A stretch of DNA of 64,000 nt from Symbiodinium kawagutii (Eukaryota; Sar; Dinophyceae; Suessiales; Symbiodiniaceae): assembly GCA_009767595.1 (NCBI GenBank), contig VSDK01010468.1, positions 16,868 through 80,867 of the forward strand, written 5' to 3'. Made by a program: the position numbers and the translations under genes. Below the pieces are notes generated by a model, which was given only the letters and a program-made list of their open reading frames with translations, had not been told where the DNA came from and ran no database searches. Below, in pieces: positions 20,966-30,061 of this stretch (its first letter is position 1; the number at the start of each line of letters is the position of its first letter).

Positions 20966-23953
20966 CTACGGAGTCTGAGCTCTTGAAGAAATTCCTGAAG
21001 TGATATTCAGAAGATTCAGCGCTTCCTGCCACTTATGCGGTTCCAGCGATTTCGTGAATGGGTCTGCTCTCTGTAAAGCAGTCTTGATGTACTGCAATCT
21101 GATTTGTGGATCTTCGAAAAGTTCATACAAGGATGACAAATTGATTTTGTGCACCTTGGCCAAATGGCGTAGGCGTGGTGAATAGCCACCATGAACGATT
21201 TGAATCACCGATGCATTATCTTGATGGCATATCAACTCGATAGGTCGATTCAACACAAGCTGAAATAGATCCATCATAGGAACACCTTCTCCGAAAACTC
21301 CACTGTCAAGACTGATTATCTCTGCTTCACATGTTGATCTGGCCGTGGCACCTTGACGCTTTGATCCCCAACATAGTGGCCAAAAGGAATTGGGTCCCTC
21401 CAACGTTAGATACATACCTGATGTGGATTTTACGTCATCGATGCTTGACGCATGATCAGCGTCTGTGTACAAGCATAGTTTCAAGGCTTCAGGTTCATCT
21501 CGAATGTATCCCTCCAACATAAAATCAGTTGAGCTTTTCAAATAACTCATCAGTCTAAACAACCGACGGTCATCTGCACGAGACCACTTTATGATTCTCC
21601 GTGTCAGCACTGATATAGCACGCATGCGGTCCGGTCGAGCAAGACGAGCACACCATAAAATCTTCATGAGAACTTTTGATGCATTACTGGACATCTCACC
21701 TCGAATCTCAAAGTCACTGTCAACTAAGGATCCATCCGGCAAGTACGGTGTTGAGGCTTTCTTGAGAACACAACCGCTCAACTCTTCGTAAGCGATGCAA
21801 GCGTTCTTGACAAAGTCCGTCATATCCATTTTTACGGATGCACCATTTTCATTTCTCTCTACGATATGCTGCCTACCCAAGACTCTGCTCACAGGAGTTG
21901 GATCTTCTATCTCGATGTGTTTTCGAACCATGTCCCAGAAACCAGCGTGTGCGTCCTTTGGACCACTCAGTATCATGTCGTCTACATACAAAGTCAGCAA
22001 TAAACCGGTTTCTTTCATGAAGTATGTCGATTGGAATGTATCTGAACAATGGGTTGATCCAATTTGCTGCATCATGGCTTTGAATCTCTGATCCCAATGA
22101 TAACCAGCCTCTGGATGTCCGTAGAGACTCTTCCAAAGTCTTACGCATGGTCGATGTATCCCTCGAAACTTCTCCGGTACCAACTCTGCGGGAAGTTCCA
22201 CCCATGTGGGAACTTTTGTGTTTAGGAAGCTTTGGGTGTATGCACGCACAACATCACTTTGTGAAGTGGTGTGCCCCTTTAAGCTACCATATGCCAAATT
22301 TGCATTGATTCCTGCAATTCCTGAAGGGTTTACCTTGGCTTCTTGCAGTACTGCGATGTTGTTATCCTGGTCGCGGATGTCGTCGCCCCGAAAGACTATA
22401 CGGGCCTTCAACCGACGAAGCTCTGGTGTCTCCCAGTGCTTGACGCTGAGAATTGTCATCAAGCGCCCAACATGCATCGGCTGCTTGCTCTTCATCAAGT
22501 CCTCCCTAGGTACAACGTGATTGTAATCCCATGTCTTGTTTTCCAAGATCCCAGCTAGCTCCTTGGCGATCGCATCTTCCCATCCAGGGTGATTACACCA
22601 TTCTTTACGCTCCAAGAGTAGGTGTATTCCAGCGTGCACAGTTGGGAGACTAGGCATGTTAGGATTATGCTCGGCATCGCTCATAGGTCGGGCCGGAAGG
22701 CCACTGACCGTAGGTGAATTGCTTTGCACTGGGATGACAGGAACCGCTTCTACCTTTGTAGGATAAAAACATTCGCTGATTGTCCTAGCCATACTGATCG
22801 GATAAAATGCAGTCTTTGGTGTTGCGCTTCCCTTTGCATGGTCATGGTGAAATCCTTTGGGATGTTGGAATCGGCATTGGTTGAGATTGTATGCAAGACG
22901 GTAATTGGATGTTACTATATGCCACGGCTTAAGCATGGGGTTTCCCTTACTGCTTTGGAGTCCGAAGTAACAACCATGACACTCTGCCAAGTACAGGCCA
23001 TTCCTTTGAATGAACGCTACCAGTTCTGGCAAAAGCCATCCCTTTGCGCCCTTCGGCCACTCGAAAGCGATGTGCCCGCCTGCCTTGAGAACATTTTCTG
23101 CTGTCTCAATGAAGCCTTGTAAGAGTTTCCTAGAAGTACTTCTCCTTTGTTTTAGCTTCTTGGCAAATGGTTTTCCGTATCTTGCTACATTCACCGATTG
23201 CCACTTGCTCCAAGGGTCGCATGGTAGCGATCCCCAAAGGTCACAACCAGGGAACTGCGAAATCATCTTGTTCAAGGATGCAATTTCTTCTGGATCTGTT
23301 AGATCGTTTTGGGACTTCGTCAACCTGAAATGATCTATTCCTCGTTCAGCATTTGCTTGACCAAGAGTTGAATTGTCTGAACAACAGAATTCAAACATGG
23401 TAGGTGCCCCCTTCTTTGCTGTTTTTCTGGCATTCGAATGGCTCACCTGTTCAACTTTGGATAGCATAGCTTTTATTGAGTTGACCTGACCTCCATCAAG
23501 ATCCTGCAACATGAACTCGACGGCTGATTCTCCTCTCAGAAGGTCAGGTTTTGATTTGGCATTATGCACTGCTGCTTGAACTGAAGCTCTCTTTGGATCC
23601 AATGGGTCCTTGGGGAAAAACCAAGTTCTACCAACCCAACTTCTAGAGCTGATACGTTGATAAGGGGAGACTTGCCAATCATCGGTGTGCAATGAAACTC
23701 TGTTCTTGCATTTCCATTCAGTTACTCTTTTCGCTGAAATGGCATCACCTCCAAATGGACAATCATTTCCGACTGGTGCGAACAACCTCTTTCTGGGTCT
23801 GTTATGTATCTTACACCATGCCCCCTTGTCTTGGTCATACTCCCAATAGTCTCCCAGATTTTCAGTATCAGTACGAGCTTTGGTTTTGGCGGCTCCTGCT
23901 GGCAACTCTTTAGCTTTTGCTTTAGCTTCATCGGATTGGATTCCATGAGGTTC
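20966..23953 (-). CDS. Copia Pol part 2: methyltransferase-like domain, RT and RNase H
   Basis: The frame is open from 23953 to a stop at 20966. Residue numbers count from codon 23905 (TTG, not a true start). Residues 169-375 resemble a C5-cytosine methyltransferase fold: FEFCCSDNSTLG (171-182, SAM-loop-like), GSLPCDPWS (225-233, like the catalytic GPPCQPFS with Cys229), AFEWP (280-284, in place of ENV) and YFGLQSSKGNP. Residues 455-700 are copia RT (SDVVRAY with Asp551; YVDD 640-643). Residues 811-940 are RNase H (YTDADHAS, ARSTCEAE, HQDNAS). It is entered by a -1 shift from the upstream frame. RT and RNase H are certain; the methyltransferase assignment rests on motif order only. Confidence 0.9.
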   Translation of the reverse strand, partial: EPHGIQSDEAKAKAKELPAGAAKTKARTDTENLGDYWEYDQDKGAWCKIHNRPRKRLFAPVGNDCPFGGDAISAKRVTEWKCKNRVSLHTDDWQVSPYQRISSRSWVGRTWFFPKDPLDPKRASVQAAVHNAKSKPDLLRGESAVEFMLQDLDGGQVNSIKAMLSKVEQVSHSNARKTAKKGAPTMFEFCCSDNSTLGQANAERGIDHFRLTKSQNDLTDPEEIASLNKMISQFPGCDLWGSLPCDPWSKWQSVNVARYGKPFAKKLKQRRSTSRKLLQGFIETAENVLKAGGHIAFEWPKGAKGWLLPELVAFIQRNGLYLAECHGCYFGLQSSKGNPMLKPWHIVTSNYRLAYNLNQCRFQHPKGFHHDHAKGSATPKTAFYPISMARTISECFYPTKVEAVPVIPVQSNSPTVSGLPARPMSDAEHNPNMPSLPTVHAGIHLLLERKEWCNHPGWEDAIAKELAGILENKTWDYNHVVPREDLMKSKQPMHVGRLMTILSVKHWETPELRRLKARIVFRGDDIRDQDNNIAVLQEAKVNPSGIAGINANLAYGSLKGHTTSQSDVVRAYTQSFLNTKVPTWVELPAELVPEKFRGIHRPCVRLWKSLYGHPEAGYHWDQRFKAMMQQIGSTHCSDTFQSTYFMKETGLLLTLYVDDMILSGPKDAHAGFWDMVRKHIEIEDPTPVSRVLGRQHIVERNENGASVKMDMTDFVKNACIAYEELSGCVLKKASTPYLPDGSLVDSDFEIRGEMSSNASKVLMKILWCARLARPDRMRAISVLTRRIIKWSRADDRRLFRLMSYLKSSTDFMLEGYIRDEPEALKLCLYTDADHASSIDDVKSTSGMYLTLEGPNSFWPLCWGSKRQGATARSTCEAEIISLDSGVFGEGVPMMDLFQLVLNRPIELICHQDNASVIQIVHGGYSPRLRHLAKVHKINLSSLYELFEDPQIRLQYIKTALQRADPFTKSLEPHKWQEALNLLNITSGISSRAQTP

Positions 23954-24228
23954 TCAAAGTCTGGGAGTTCCGGCCCCCTTAAAGGTTCTGAAGGACTTTT
24001 CGGTTTATCCTCCAACGCCAGAATTTTCTTTTTCTCCTCAGCTTCTGTTTTTGCCTTCTTGCTTTCCTCTTCAAGCAACGACCTGAACCTTTCATGGCAC
24101 GCATCGGAATGTTTCACCCCTTCAGCTATGCGTTCACAACCCTTGCAACCAGCTGTCTTACCGAATTTGATGGCCCTTTCAAGAGTAACGTAAGTCCTCC
24201 TGACTCTGGATGGGGTCTTTGGTGCACC
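23722..24228 (-). CDS. Pol linker, in frame with integrase beyond a TAA
   Basis: Directly after the TAA (24229-24231) the same frame stays open to 23722. It encodes GAPKTPSRVRRTYVTLERAI, then TAGCKGCERIAEGVKHSDAC, a Cys/His-rich segment, and an acidic/basic coil. It overlaps the RT frame (open from 23953), so continuity needs readthrough of one stop plus a -1 shift within 23953-23722, most likely near 23905-23950. A separate GTG start at 24117 is unlikely. Confidence 0.7.
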   Translation of the reverse strand, partial: GAPKTPSRVRRTYVTLERAIKFGKTAGCKGCERIAEGVKHSDACHERFRSLLEEESKKAKTEAEEKKKILALEDKPKSPSEPLRGPELPDFENLMESNPMKLKQKLKSCQQEPPKPKLVLILKIWETIGSMTKTRGHGVRYITDPERGCSHQSEMIVHLEVMPFQRKE

Positions 24229-27200
24229 TTACTCGAATGGCAATGCAATCTTGGGCAACTCACCTGAACCTCCCTCATCCCGGGCCTTTGCTGCCTTGTA
24301 CATCGGGAAAACTATTTTATCAGGAACAACGATCTCATCCATGTGAACTTGGATTGGTCTACCACAGCCTTTAGCATTGGTTCTAAGACTCTCATAATCC
24401 AGCACATAATGGACCTTTTTATGCACATACCCTGCATCAATCCTCCACCCTGCAAAGATTCCCGGTGCGGTACGCGGTTCAAAGGCAGGTTTCAAATTGT
24501 GCTTCGCAGGTTTATAGTACACAAGTGCTCCTAGTGGGATTCTCAACCCTTCGAATGGATTTCCATTGTTGGCCGCTTCATAGCAATTCAATCCCATTTT
24601 TGATCTCTTAGCATCATCTGTCTCATTTGGATGGATTGCAGCTAGGGTTGTGAAGCTTTTCGCAACGCAAAAGTACTCCATGGACCTAGGCCAAAGCTCA
24701 TGACTAAAGCCTGCTGCCAAGTGACATGCCCTAACACCTTCCTTCAATCGACGAATGTTGCTTTCGAGCTTGGCATTGTGAAATGCGTCATTGGGGATTG
24801 CTTCATCGGGCAACCAATCTAGAGCTTTTACTGCTTCGGTCAGTTCTTTCGCAGCGTCAGATTTGACAACACACAATGCTTTTCCATGTGCCTTGGTACC
24901 ACCGAATTTGCGAAGGCATGCTATGTTGTTTTCTGTTGTTCGTTGAGTTTGTGGGAAGGCTTGGTAGCAACCGCTAAACTCGTCAAAACAAATCAAACAT
25001 GCTTGCTCACCCTCTGATCCCTTTTGAAGGTCACTACCCATGATCAAGTGGTCAACCCTGATCTGATGTCCATAATGGAGAGGTGGCGCTTCTTCCGGGT
25101 CTGGGTCTCCTCGCTTCCTATGGTACCTTGATGTCATTTTTGCTCGCATGCAAACTTCGCAGCTCCTACTTTTAGGATAGTGAGTCAACTGATGATTTGC
25201 ACTGATCTCCTCAACCTCATCATCTGATGATGGAGGATCCTTGCGACTAGGATCGGATGCTAACACCAATTCACCCCCAGTTGCAGGGTCTTCCTTTGGA
25301 ACATCTTCTGCTACGGATGGGGTATAATCACTACCTATTTCGGGATCTCTTTCCAACAGTCTCTCATCTACATCCCTCGTCAACGCTTCACCGGGAGGCA
25401 CTTCGCTTTCAGGTGGAGCCGGTGAAGGCTTCTCACCCACGCTCACTGCGCTTTCGGACGGAGCCCGCAAAGGCTTCTCGCCCTCTCTCAGTGCGTCGTC
25501 TCCTCTTGGATCACTGGATGAGGCTGCAGGTTTTGATGGATCATCAACTGCTGGCATTGCTAAGCATTCGACTGTTTCGGCTAAAATTGGAACATTCTGC
25601 TCCACTCTATCCACATAGATTTTTGCGCTCTCAGGACAATGAAATGTGACATCAGCCAACCGATTGGACTTCACAAAGAATGGCAGTTGGTTTGGAAACC
25701 AAACCCATGCTCTACCCTGCTCGTTGACCTGCTGACCAAGTGAAAGTGCTGCTGGACAGTCTCTCAACGTGTAAAAGACCCCTTCCCCAGACAAACTTCC
25801 CTTCAACCTGATAGCTTTTGTACTTGGTCGCAACCCTCCACCAGTAGCGAACTTCAACTGTTCAGGGGCTTCAGCTACGTAATGATTCCATGGCTCCGGC
25901 ATATCCTTGGATGATATCAAGTTTCGACCTGCTCCGGAATCAACCAAAAACTCCTGATGGTAACTGCTGGGTTCACACACTGCGGCGATGGCTGCAAAGC
26001 ACTTAATGGCCTTCTCGAACATTCTTGGGCATGAAAACATCTTACCTTTCTGGTCTTTCTTGGTTGGTTTACAACGTCTACCCAACTTCACAACATTTGA
26101 CTCTTCGATGAACTCCCTCCATGTCCCATTCTGTACCGCTCCCAAATCGGAGCCCTGTACCGCTCCCAAATCGGAGCCCTGTACCGCTCCCAAATCGGAG
26201 CCCTGTACCGCTCCCAAATCGGAGCCCTGTACCGCTCCCAAATCGGAGCCATCTTCCCTGCTCCTGGTTGAGCAACACTCCTCCTCCATGACATGGCGGC
26301 ACGGAGCCGAAAGGCTACTCGCACCCTGTGTTCCTAAGATGGTAGTTGCTGCTACTGCACCTGAAACGATCTGGGCTGCTCCTGTTGGCTTCTCTTTCTT
26401 GGGTTTGTCTGGCTTAGCATCATCTGTTTTGGCTGCATTTGCATTTACCTTATGGCCACCTGAAGATTGTAAAGCCTTTTCAACATGCCCAGTGTTTTCA
26501 TCCAACTGGTCAATCTCAATTGCTTCTTCCATCTTTTGATAAAGCCAATTCCACGTTCTCTTTGACGAACCAACCCTGGCTTCCCTGAACTTGTCAATGG
26601 CCAATGTCAGTTTTGGATGACTTTTCAAATTTTCAAAGAGCAATGATCTCAATGCTTGGTCGGATGGCATGTCGGCTTGCTCCAAGGATCCTGCAATGTA
26701 ATCGAATTTCGACTTAAAGTCAATCAACGACTTAATGCTGGTTCCCTCCAACTTCAGTGCCAACAGGTGATGCTGCGACAACGACGCACCTCTATCCTTG
26801 TCCAACTTGAACTTCTGGAAGACAGTCCACAACAACAATCTACCTGATGGTTGTCGGCCACGCTTCTGATAAGCTTCCTGCACTGTCTGAAAGTCCAATG
26901 AGAATCGGGTACCCCTCGAGGATTCCAACAGTTTGTGTCCGATGATTCGATCCAAGATTGGGAATTGTCCCGGGACGATCTCACTTGCTTGGGTTGCACG
27001 GTTGCAAACAGAAATCCATGCGAAGATCTTGGATTCATCCTTCTTGGCCAACTTACACACTGCTGAATAGATGCTGTTCCTATACCCCCTTGCTTCGGCA
27101 GCATTTTTCGGAATCATTGGAAACTTCATGGCATCATACCCTTTCACTCTCATGTACTTCTTCTCAAACTTGTACGGATCTTGATCATCACCCGAAGAAC

Positions 27201-28662
27201 TAGAGCCATGGGAAGATTTTGGGGAACCGTTCGAACCACCACCACTGGAGTTTCCTGGACTTCCTCCACCACCCTTCTTGGACGACGAAGACGAGCTGGA
27301 ATTACTCTTGTGCGAAACTGCGGATGGAGATCTCGAAACACGTTGTTCCAACTTCTCTAACATGGTTCTCATTTCTTGGATGGCCGTCTCAACCGATTGC
27401 TTGGACTTCACCTCATTTTTGGGCATTCCCTTTGAACTTCCCGCGCCATTACCAGCTTCAACGATGGCTAAGGCCGGTTGCCTCATAGCTGTGCTTCTGT
27501 TGTTGTTCAGGGTTTGGAGCCGCCCGGTCAATTCACTGATCAAGGTATCCCTTTCATCCAACATCCTCTGAGCCTTTTGGATCGTGTCCTGTTTCTCATC
27601 GATCAGCATTTGAACTCTTTTAGTCAGCATTTCTCTCTCGTCCATCAATGATCTGATATCCCCTTCAAGAACATCTTGATTGATCATCAAACTCTGAACT
27701 CTATTCACGAGGGTTTCCTTTTCCTCCATTAAGGATTGCACAGTGTTCTCAAAGCTACCTTGATTGTTTGACATCCCTTGGACCATCTGTGCAAGGTTAT
27801 CCCTCTCATGGATCAACTCAGAAATTCTACCTTCCAAAGTTGCGATCTTCCTTTTAGCTTCAGCCTCAACCATGGCTACTTCGGCATTAGCCCTGTTCCT
27901 AAGTTCTGTTGAAGATTCGGCTGCACGTTTGCGGATTTGCTCAATCTGGATTTGGGCTTCATTCGCATGTTGCTTAGCCTCAGCCTCAACCCTCTGAACA
28001 TATGTTAAAGCTTCTGCTTTTGCAGCCTCTTGGGCTTGGATCACAGCTTGGTTGGCTTCTTCCCTCAACTGATCCCTTGATTGGTTCAAAGCTTCCTGAG
28101 CTTGAGAGATTACGGATGCTCGGGTCTGTTCCACTACATGATGAGCCTGTGCAACAAGCAGTGGATCCAAAGACACATTAAGCTCCTGCCTAACATTGGT
28201 TTGATACTGGTGCTGATGATACTCTTGTTTGAGGTTGTTCTGTTGGACGAAGTTTGCCCCATCTGGAGTTCCGACCGGACCGGTGCTGGAAGGATCACCA
28301 CCTGGAGGCACCCTAAAAGGATTCAATGGAACCACTTGACCATGACTTCCTGGGCTTTGAATGAATTGCGATAATGTTCCATCGGGACTTTGTCTCAACT
28401 GTTGATCGTCATCATCATCCCCAATTGCTTGCATTGTTCCGGTGCCCAACGGCAACACAGCATTCGGGTCTTCTGCCAACCCTCCCATGGTGGAGCCTAA
28501 AGGCTTCGCACCAACCCTTTGAGTTTCTGGGGTCGACATTGAAGAAATTGATGATGTTGATACCTGTACCTTTGTGGTACCAGCTGAAACTCTCAAACCT
28601 GATCTACTCCTGTCTGTTGATTCAGATGATATTGACGATTCCACCCTTGGTTCGAATGACAT
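24229..28662 (-). CDS. Copia Gag-protease-integrase
   Basis: The first ATG of the frame is at 28662 (MSFEPRVE); the open frame extends to 28728. Numbering from 28728, residues about 190-440 are a long coiled coil (repeated AQEA, LINQ and MDER heptads). Residues 470-520 are Ser/Gly-rich, followed by a Gag capsid-like helical region to about 760. Five GSDLGAVQ repeats come next. The aspartic protease motif FLVDSGAGRNL has Asp930. Integrase has an HHCC-like HQLTHYP...CEVCMRA, then Asp1226 (IRVDHL), Asp1291 (KSDAAK) and Glu1322 (AKLESNIRR). The last interval is about 30 residues, a little short of DD35E. No CCHC knuckle is evident in Gag. It ends at TAA 24229. Confidence 0.9.
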   Translation of the reverse strand: MSFEPRVESSISSESTDRSRSGLRVSAGTTKVQVSTSSISSMSTPETQRVGAKPLGSTMGGLAEDPNAVLPLGTGTMQAIGDDDDDQQLRQSPDGTLSQFIQSPGSHGQVVPLNPFRVPPGGDPSSTGPVGTPDGANFVQQNNLKQEYHQHQYQTNVRQELNVSLDPLLVAQAHHVVEQTRASVISQAQEALNQSRDQLREEANQAVIQAQEAAKAEALTYVQRVEAEAKQHANEAQIQIEQIRKRAAESSTELRNRANAEVAMVEAEAKRKIATLEGRISELIHERDNLAQMVQGMSNNQGSFENTVQSLMEEKETLVNRVQSLMINQDVLEGDIRSLMDEREMLTKRVQMLIDEKQDTIQKAQRMLDERDTLISELTGRLQTLNNNRSTAMRQPALAIVEAGNGAGSSKGMPKNEVKSKQSVETAIQEMRTMLEKLEQRVSRSPSAVSHKSNSSSSSSSKKGGGGSPGNSSGGGSNGSPKSSHGSSSSGDDQDPYKFEKKYMRVKGYDAMKFPMIPKNAAEARGYRNSIYSAVCKLAKKDESKIFAWISVCNRATQASEIVPGQFPILDRIIGHKLLESSRGTRFSLDFQTVQEAYQKRGRQPSGRLLLWTVFQKFKLDKDRGASLSQHHLLALKLEGTSIKSLIDFKSKFDYIAGSLEQADMPSDQALRSLLFENLKSHPKLTLAIDKFREARVGSSKRTWNWLYQKMEEAIEIDQLDENTGHVEKALQSSGGHKVNANAAKTDDAKPDKPKKEKPTGAAQIVSGAVAATTILGTQGASSLSAPCRHVMEEECCSTRSREDGSDLGAVQGSDLGAVQGSDLGAVQGSDLGAVQGSDLGAVQNGTWREFIEESNVVKLGRRCKPTKKDQKGKMFSCPRMFEKAIKCFAAIAAVCEPSSYHQEFLVDSGAGRNLISSKDMPEPWNHYVAEAPEQLKFATGGGLRPSTKAIRLKGSLSGEGVFYTLRDCPAALSLGQQVNEQGRAWVWFPNQLPFFVKSNRLADVTFHCPESAKIYVDRVEQNVPILAETVECLAMPAVDDPSKPAASSSDPRGDDALREGEKPLRAPSESAVSVGEKPSPAPPESEVPPGEALTRDVDERLLERDPEIGSDYTPSVAEDVPKEDPATGGELVLASDPSRKDPPSSDDEVEEISANHQLTHYPKSRSCEVCMRAKMTSRYHRKRGDPDPEEAPPLHYGHQIRVDHLIMGSDLQKGSEGEQACLICFDEFSGCYQAFPQTQRTTENNIACLRKFGGTKAHGKALCVVKSDAAKELTEAVKALDWLPDEAIPNDAFHNAKLESNIRRLKEGVRACHLAAGFSHELWPRSMEYFCVAKSFTTLAAIHPNETDDAKRSKMGLNCYEAANNGNPFEGLRIPLGALVYYKPAKHNLKPAFEPRTAPGIFAGWRIDAGYVHKKVHYVLDYESLRTNAKGCGRPIQVHMDEIVVPDKIVFPMYKAAKARDEGGSGELPKIALPFE
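26131..26250 (-). repeat. Five exact 24-bp repeats inside gag-pol
   Basis: Five tandem 24-bp units encode GSDLGAVQ each time, between Gag and the protease. The copies are identical, so the expansion is recent. It keeps frame. Confidence 0.95.
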
Positions 28663-28666
28663 CAAC

Positions 28667-29443
28667 TCACCTTCTTCTACGCTCCTGGTTTTCACGCCAA
28701 TCCGGAACGGCCAGCTCCACCTGTTCACAAATCACGTCAAAGCAGTCCTCCAGGAATTGCTTCACGCAATGCGACCTCTCGGCCTGAGGCTTCCTCCTCA
28801 ACTTGAGATGAACAGTATAAAGCACTTCAGCACACTCCGAAACAATCTCAGCGTTGTCGTCAACGAGGATTGCTGGTGTTAACCTTTGACACAAGCTCTC
28901 GATCACTCGCAACTTCCCCTGTGGCCCACACTTCTGTCGTGTAATTGTAATGAACGAAACCAAGGAACTCAAGCCGCGAGTGTTGCCACAAGCTTCAAGG
29001 AGATTCGTAAGATTACGTTCTGAGCCCGAGATGAAAGAACAAATGGCGATTACAAGTCTGTTTTGGTATCGATCCTTCAACTTCTGAAGCAGCTCCAGGT
29101 TCTCTTCAGGGATCTTCTGAATGGCTTCCGCACTCGCCGTTCGAGACCTGCTCAGCGTCTGATACCAATCCAAAACAAGCAACACCTTTCCCTCCGGCGG
29201 GTACTCAGTGTAAATGCCACAAGTTCCTTTAAACCCACGTGTCTTACCAACAAGAAACGGCTTCTCGGTGTGATCCCAACAATACAATGTCGCTGAATCC
29301 GGTAAGAGAACTGTAGGTTTAAGTTGCTGTTGCTGCTGCGGCTTCGGCTCTGCTTTCTTCAACTCCACTTTGCTCGTTGAAGATGAGGCGTCAGTTGCCT
29401 TCGCCGACGATCCCCTCTGCGCGGGGGCGCTTTCGGAGCCGCT
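28667..29443 (-). CDS. HAD-phosphatase-like accessory frame of the retroelement
   Basis: The frame is open from 29443 to TGA at 28667. Numbering from codon 29368 (GTG), it shows HAD-superfamily motifs in order: VLLVLDWYQTL (residues 62-72; motif I with nucleophile Asp67, but the usual second Asp is Tyr69), IAICSFIS (motif II Ser111), TRQKCGPQGK (motif III Lys) and ILVDDNAE (motif IV Asp170-Asp171). The missing second Asp suggests weak or no phosphatase activity, or a binding role. The frame has no AUG. It follows a -1 shift from the frame above, and its end reads AAG|GTGAGT, a perfect splice donor, five bases before the Gag ATG. Confidence 0.6.
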   Translation of the reverse strand, partial: SGSESAPAQRGSSAKATDASSSTSKVELKKAEPKPQQQQQLKPTVLLPDSATLYCWDHTEKPFLVGKTRGFKGTCGIYTEYPPEGKVLLVLDWYQTLSRSRTASAEAIQKIPEENLELLQKLKDRYQNRLVIAICSFISGSERNLTNLLEACGNTRGLSSLVSFITITRQKCGPQGKLRVIESLCQRLTPAILVDDNAEIVSECAEVLYTVHLKLRRKPQAERSHCVKQFLEDCFDVICEQVELAVPDWRENQERRRR

Positions 29444-30042
29444 TTACTCGATGAAGAAGATGCACCTGATGCCTTCGCTGCTGGTTCACTCTTCGGAAGC
29501 GGTACCAATGCCAATGGTTCCCTCTGTGGAGGCGGAAACAATGGTTGACGAGGAACAGATGAAATCGAATACGCCTTTGGTTCCTGAGTTCGGATTACCA
29601 ACTCTCGGGCCACACTGCCCTTTGGCGCAACGCTTGACCTCGCCTTGACCACAGGAGGCTCCTCTGCCTCTTCCTCCGAAGAAACCCAGACTGCCTCTTC
29701 GGCCTGCGCGAGGACCTCGAAGCGAACACTGGCCCGACTCCTAGCGATGTATTCAGATCCACCGTCAAGGATATATGGGAACGCGTTCGACAATAGCCTC
29801 TGCTGTAAACCAGTGCGAAGAAATGACAACTTCTGAGATTGTCCCCGCTTACCACTCCGATGCCAATCAATAGCACGCCAAAGAGTATCGCCGGGTTCAG
29901 ATGGATCCGAAGAACCTCCCTCTGCAGGTTCCTCTGCAGAAATGGCGAGCAGCCAATAAGGGCCAAAAAGCCAAAAGATGGGCACACCCGAGTGAAAAGG
30001 ACAACCAGTAACAACAGGGGTAAACACAACAAAAACAACAAG
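29359..30042 (-). CDS. Coding-like 5' frame of the retroelement, no AUG
   Basis: The frame is open from 30042 to 29359 with no methionine codon inside. It encodes an acidic segment (AVWVSSEEEAEEPP) and a Pro/Ser/Ala-rich tail ending in the 29443-29359 overlap with the HAD-like frame. Composition looks translated, but the start must come from elsewhere. An AUG in another frame near 30143, inside the 5' LTR, begins MTKRHRSSGHIW and runs into a hydrophobic segment. Splicing at CTGCAG|AGG near 29940 could join them. No known domain is recognised. Confidence 0.4.
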   Translation of the reverse strand, partial: LVVFVVFTPVVTGCPFHSGVPIFWLFGPYWLLAISAEEPAEGGSSDPSEPGDTLWRAIDWHRSGKRGQSQKLSFLRTGLQQRLLSNAFPYILDGGSEYIARSRASVRFEVLAQAEEAVWVSSEEEAEEPPVVKARSSVAPKGSVARELVIRTQEPKAYSISSVPRQPLFPPPQREPLALVPLPKSEPAAKASGASSSSSKAAPKAPPRRGDRRRRQLTPHLQRAKWS

Positions 30043-30049
30043 CTACTAC

Positions 30050-30061
30050 GGCTGATAACCA
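30050..30061 (-). other. Candidate primer-binding site
   Basis: Immediately inside the 5' LTR the minus strand reads TGGTTATCAGCC, starting with the last LTR base. It resembles the TGGTATCAGAGC site complementary to initiator tRNA-Met used by many copia elements, but the match is imperfect. Confidence 0.5.

Noticed and set aside
24115..24117. GTG start for a separate small protein in the pol region
   Set aside because: The frame is open upstream to the TAA at 24229 and continues the integrase-RT linker, so no new start is needed.
26078..26539. Frames over the 24-bp repeat in other registers
   Set aside because: They are shadows of the Gag-Pol frame created by the repeat.
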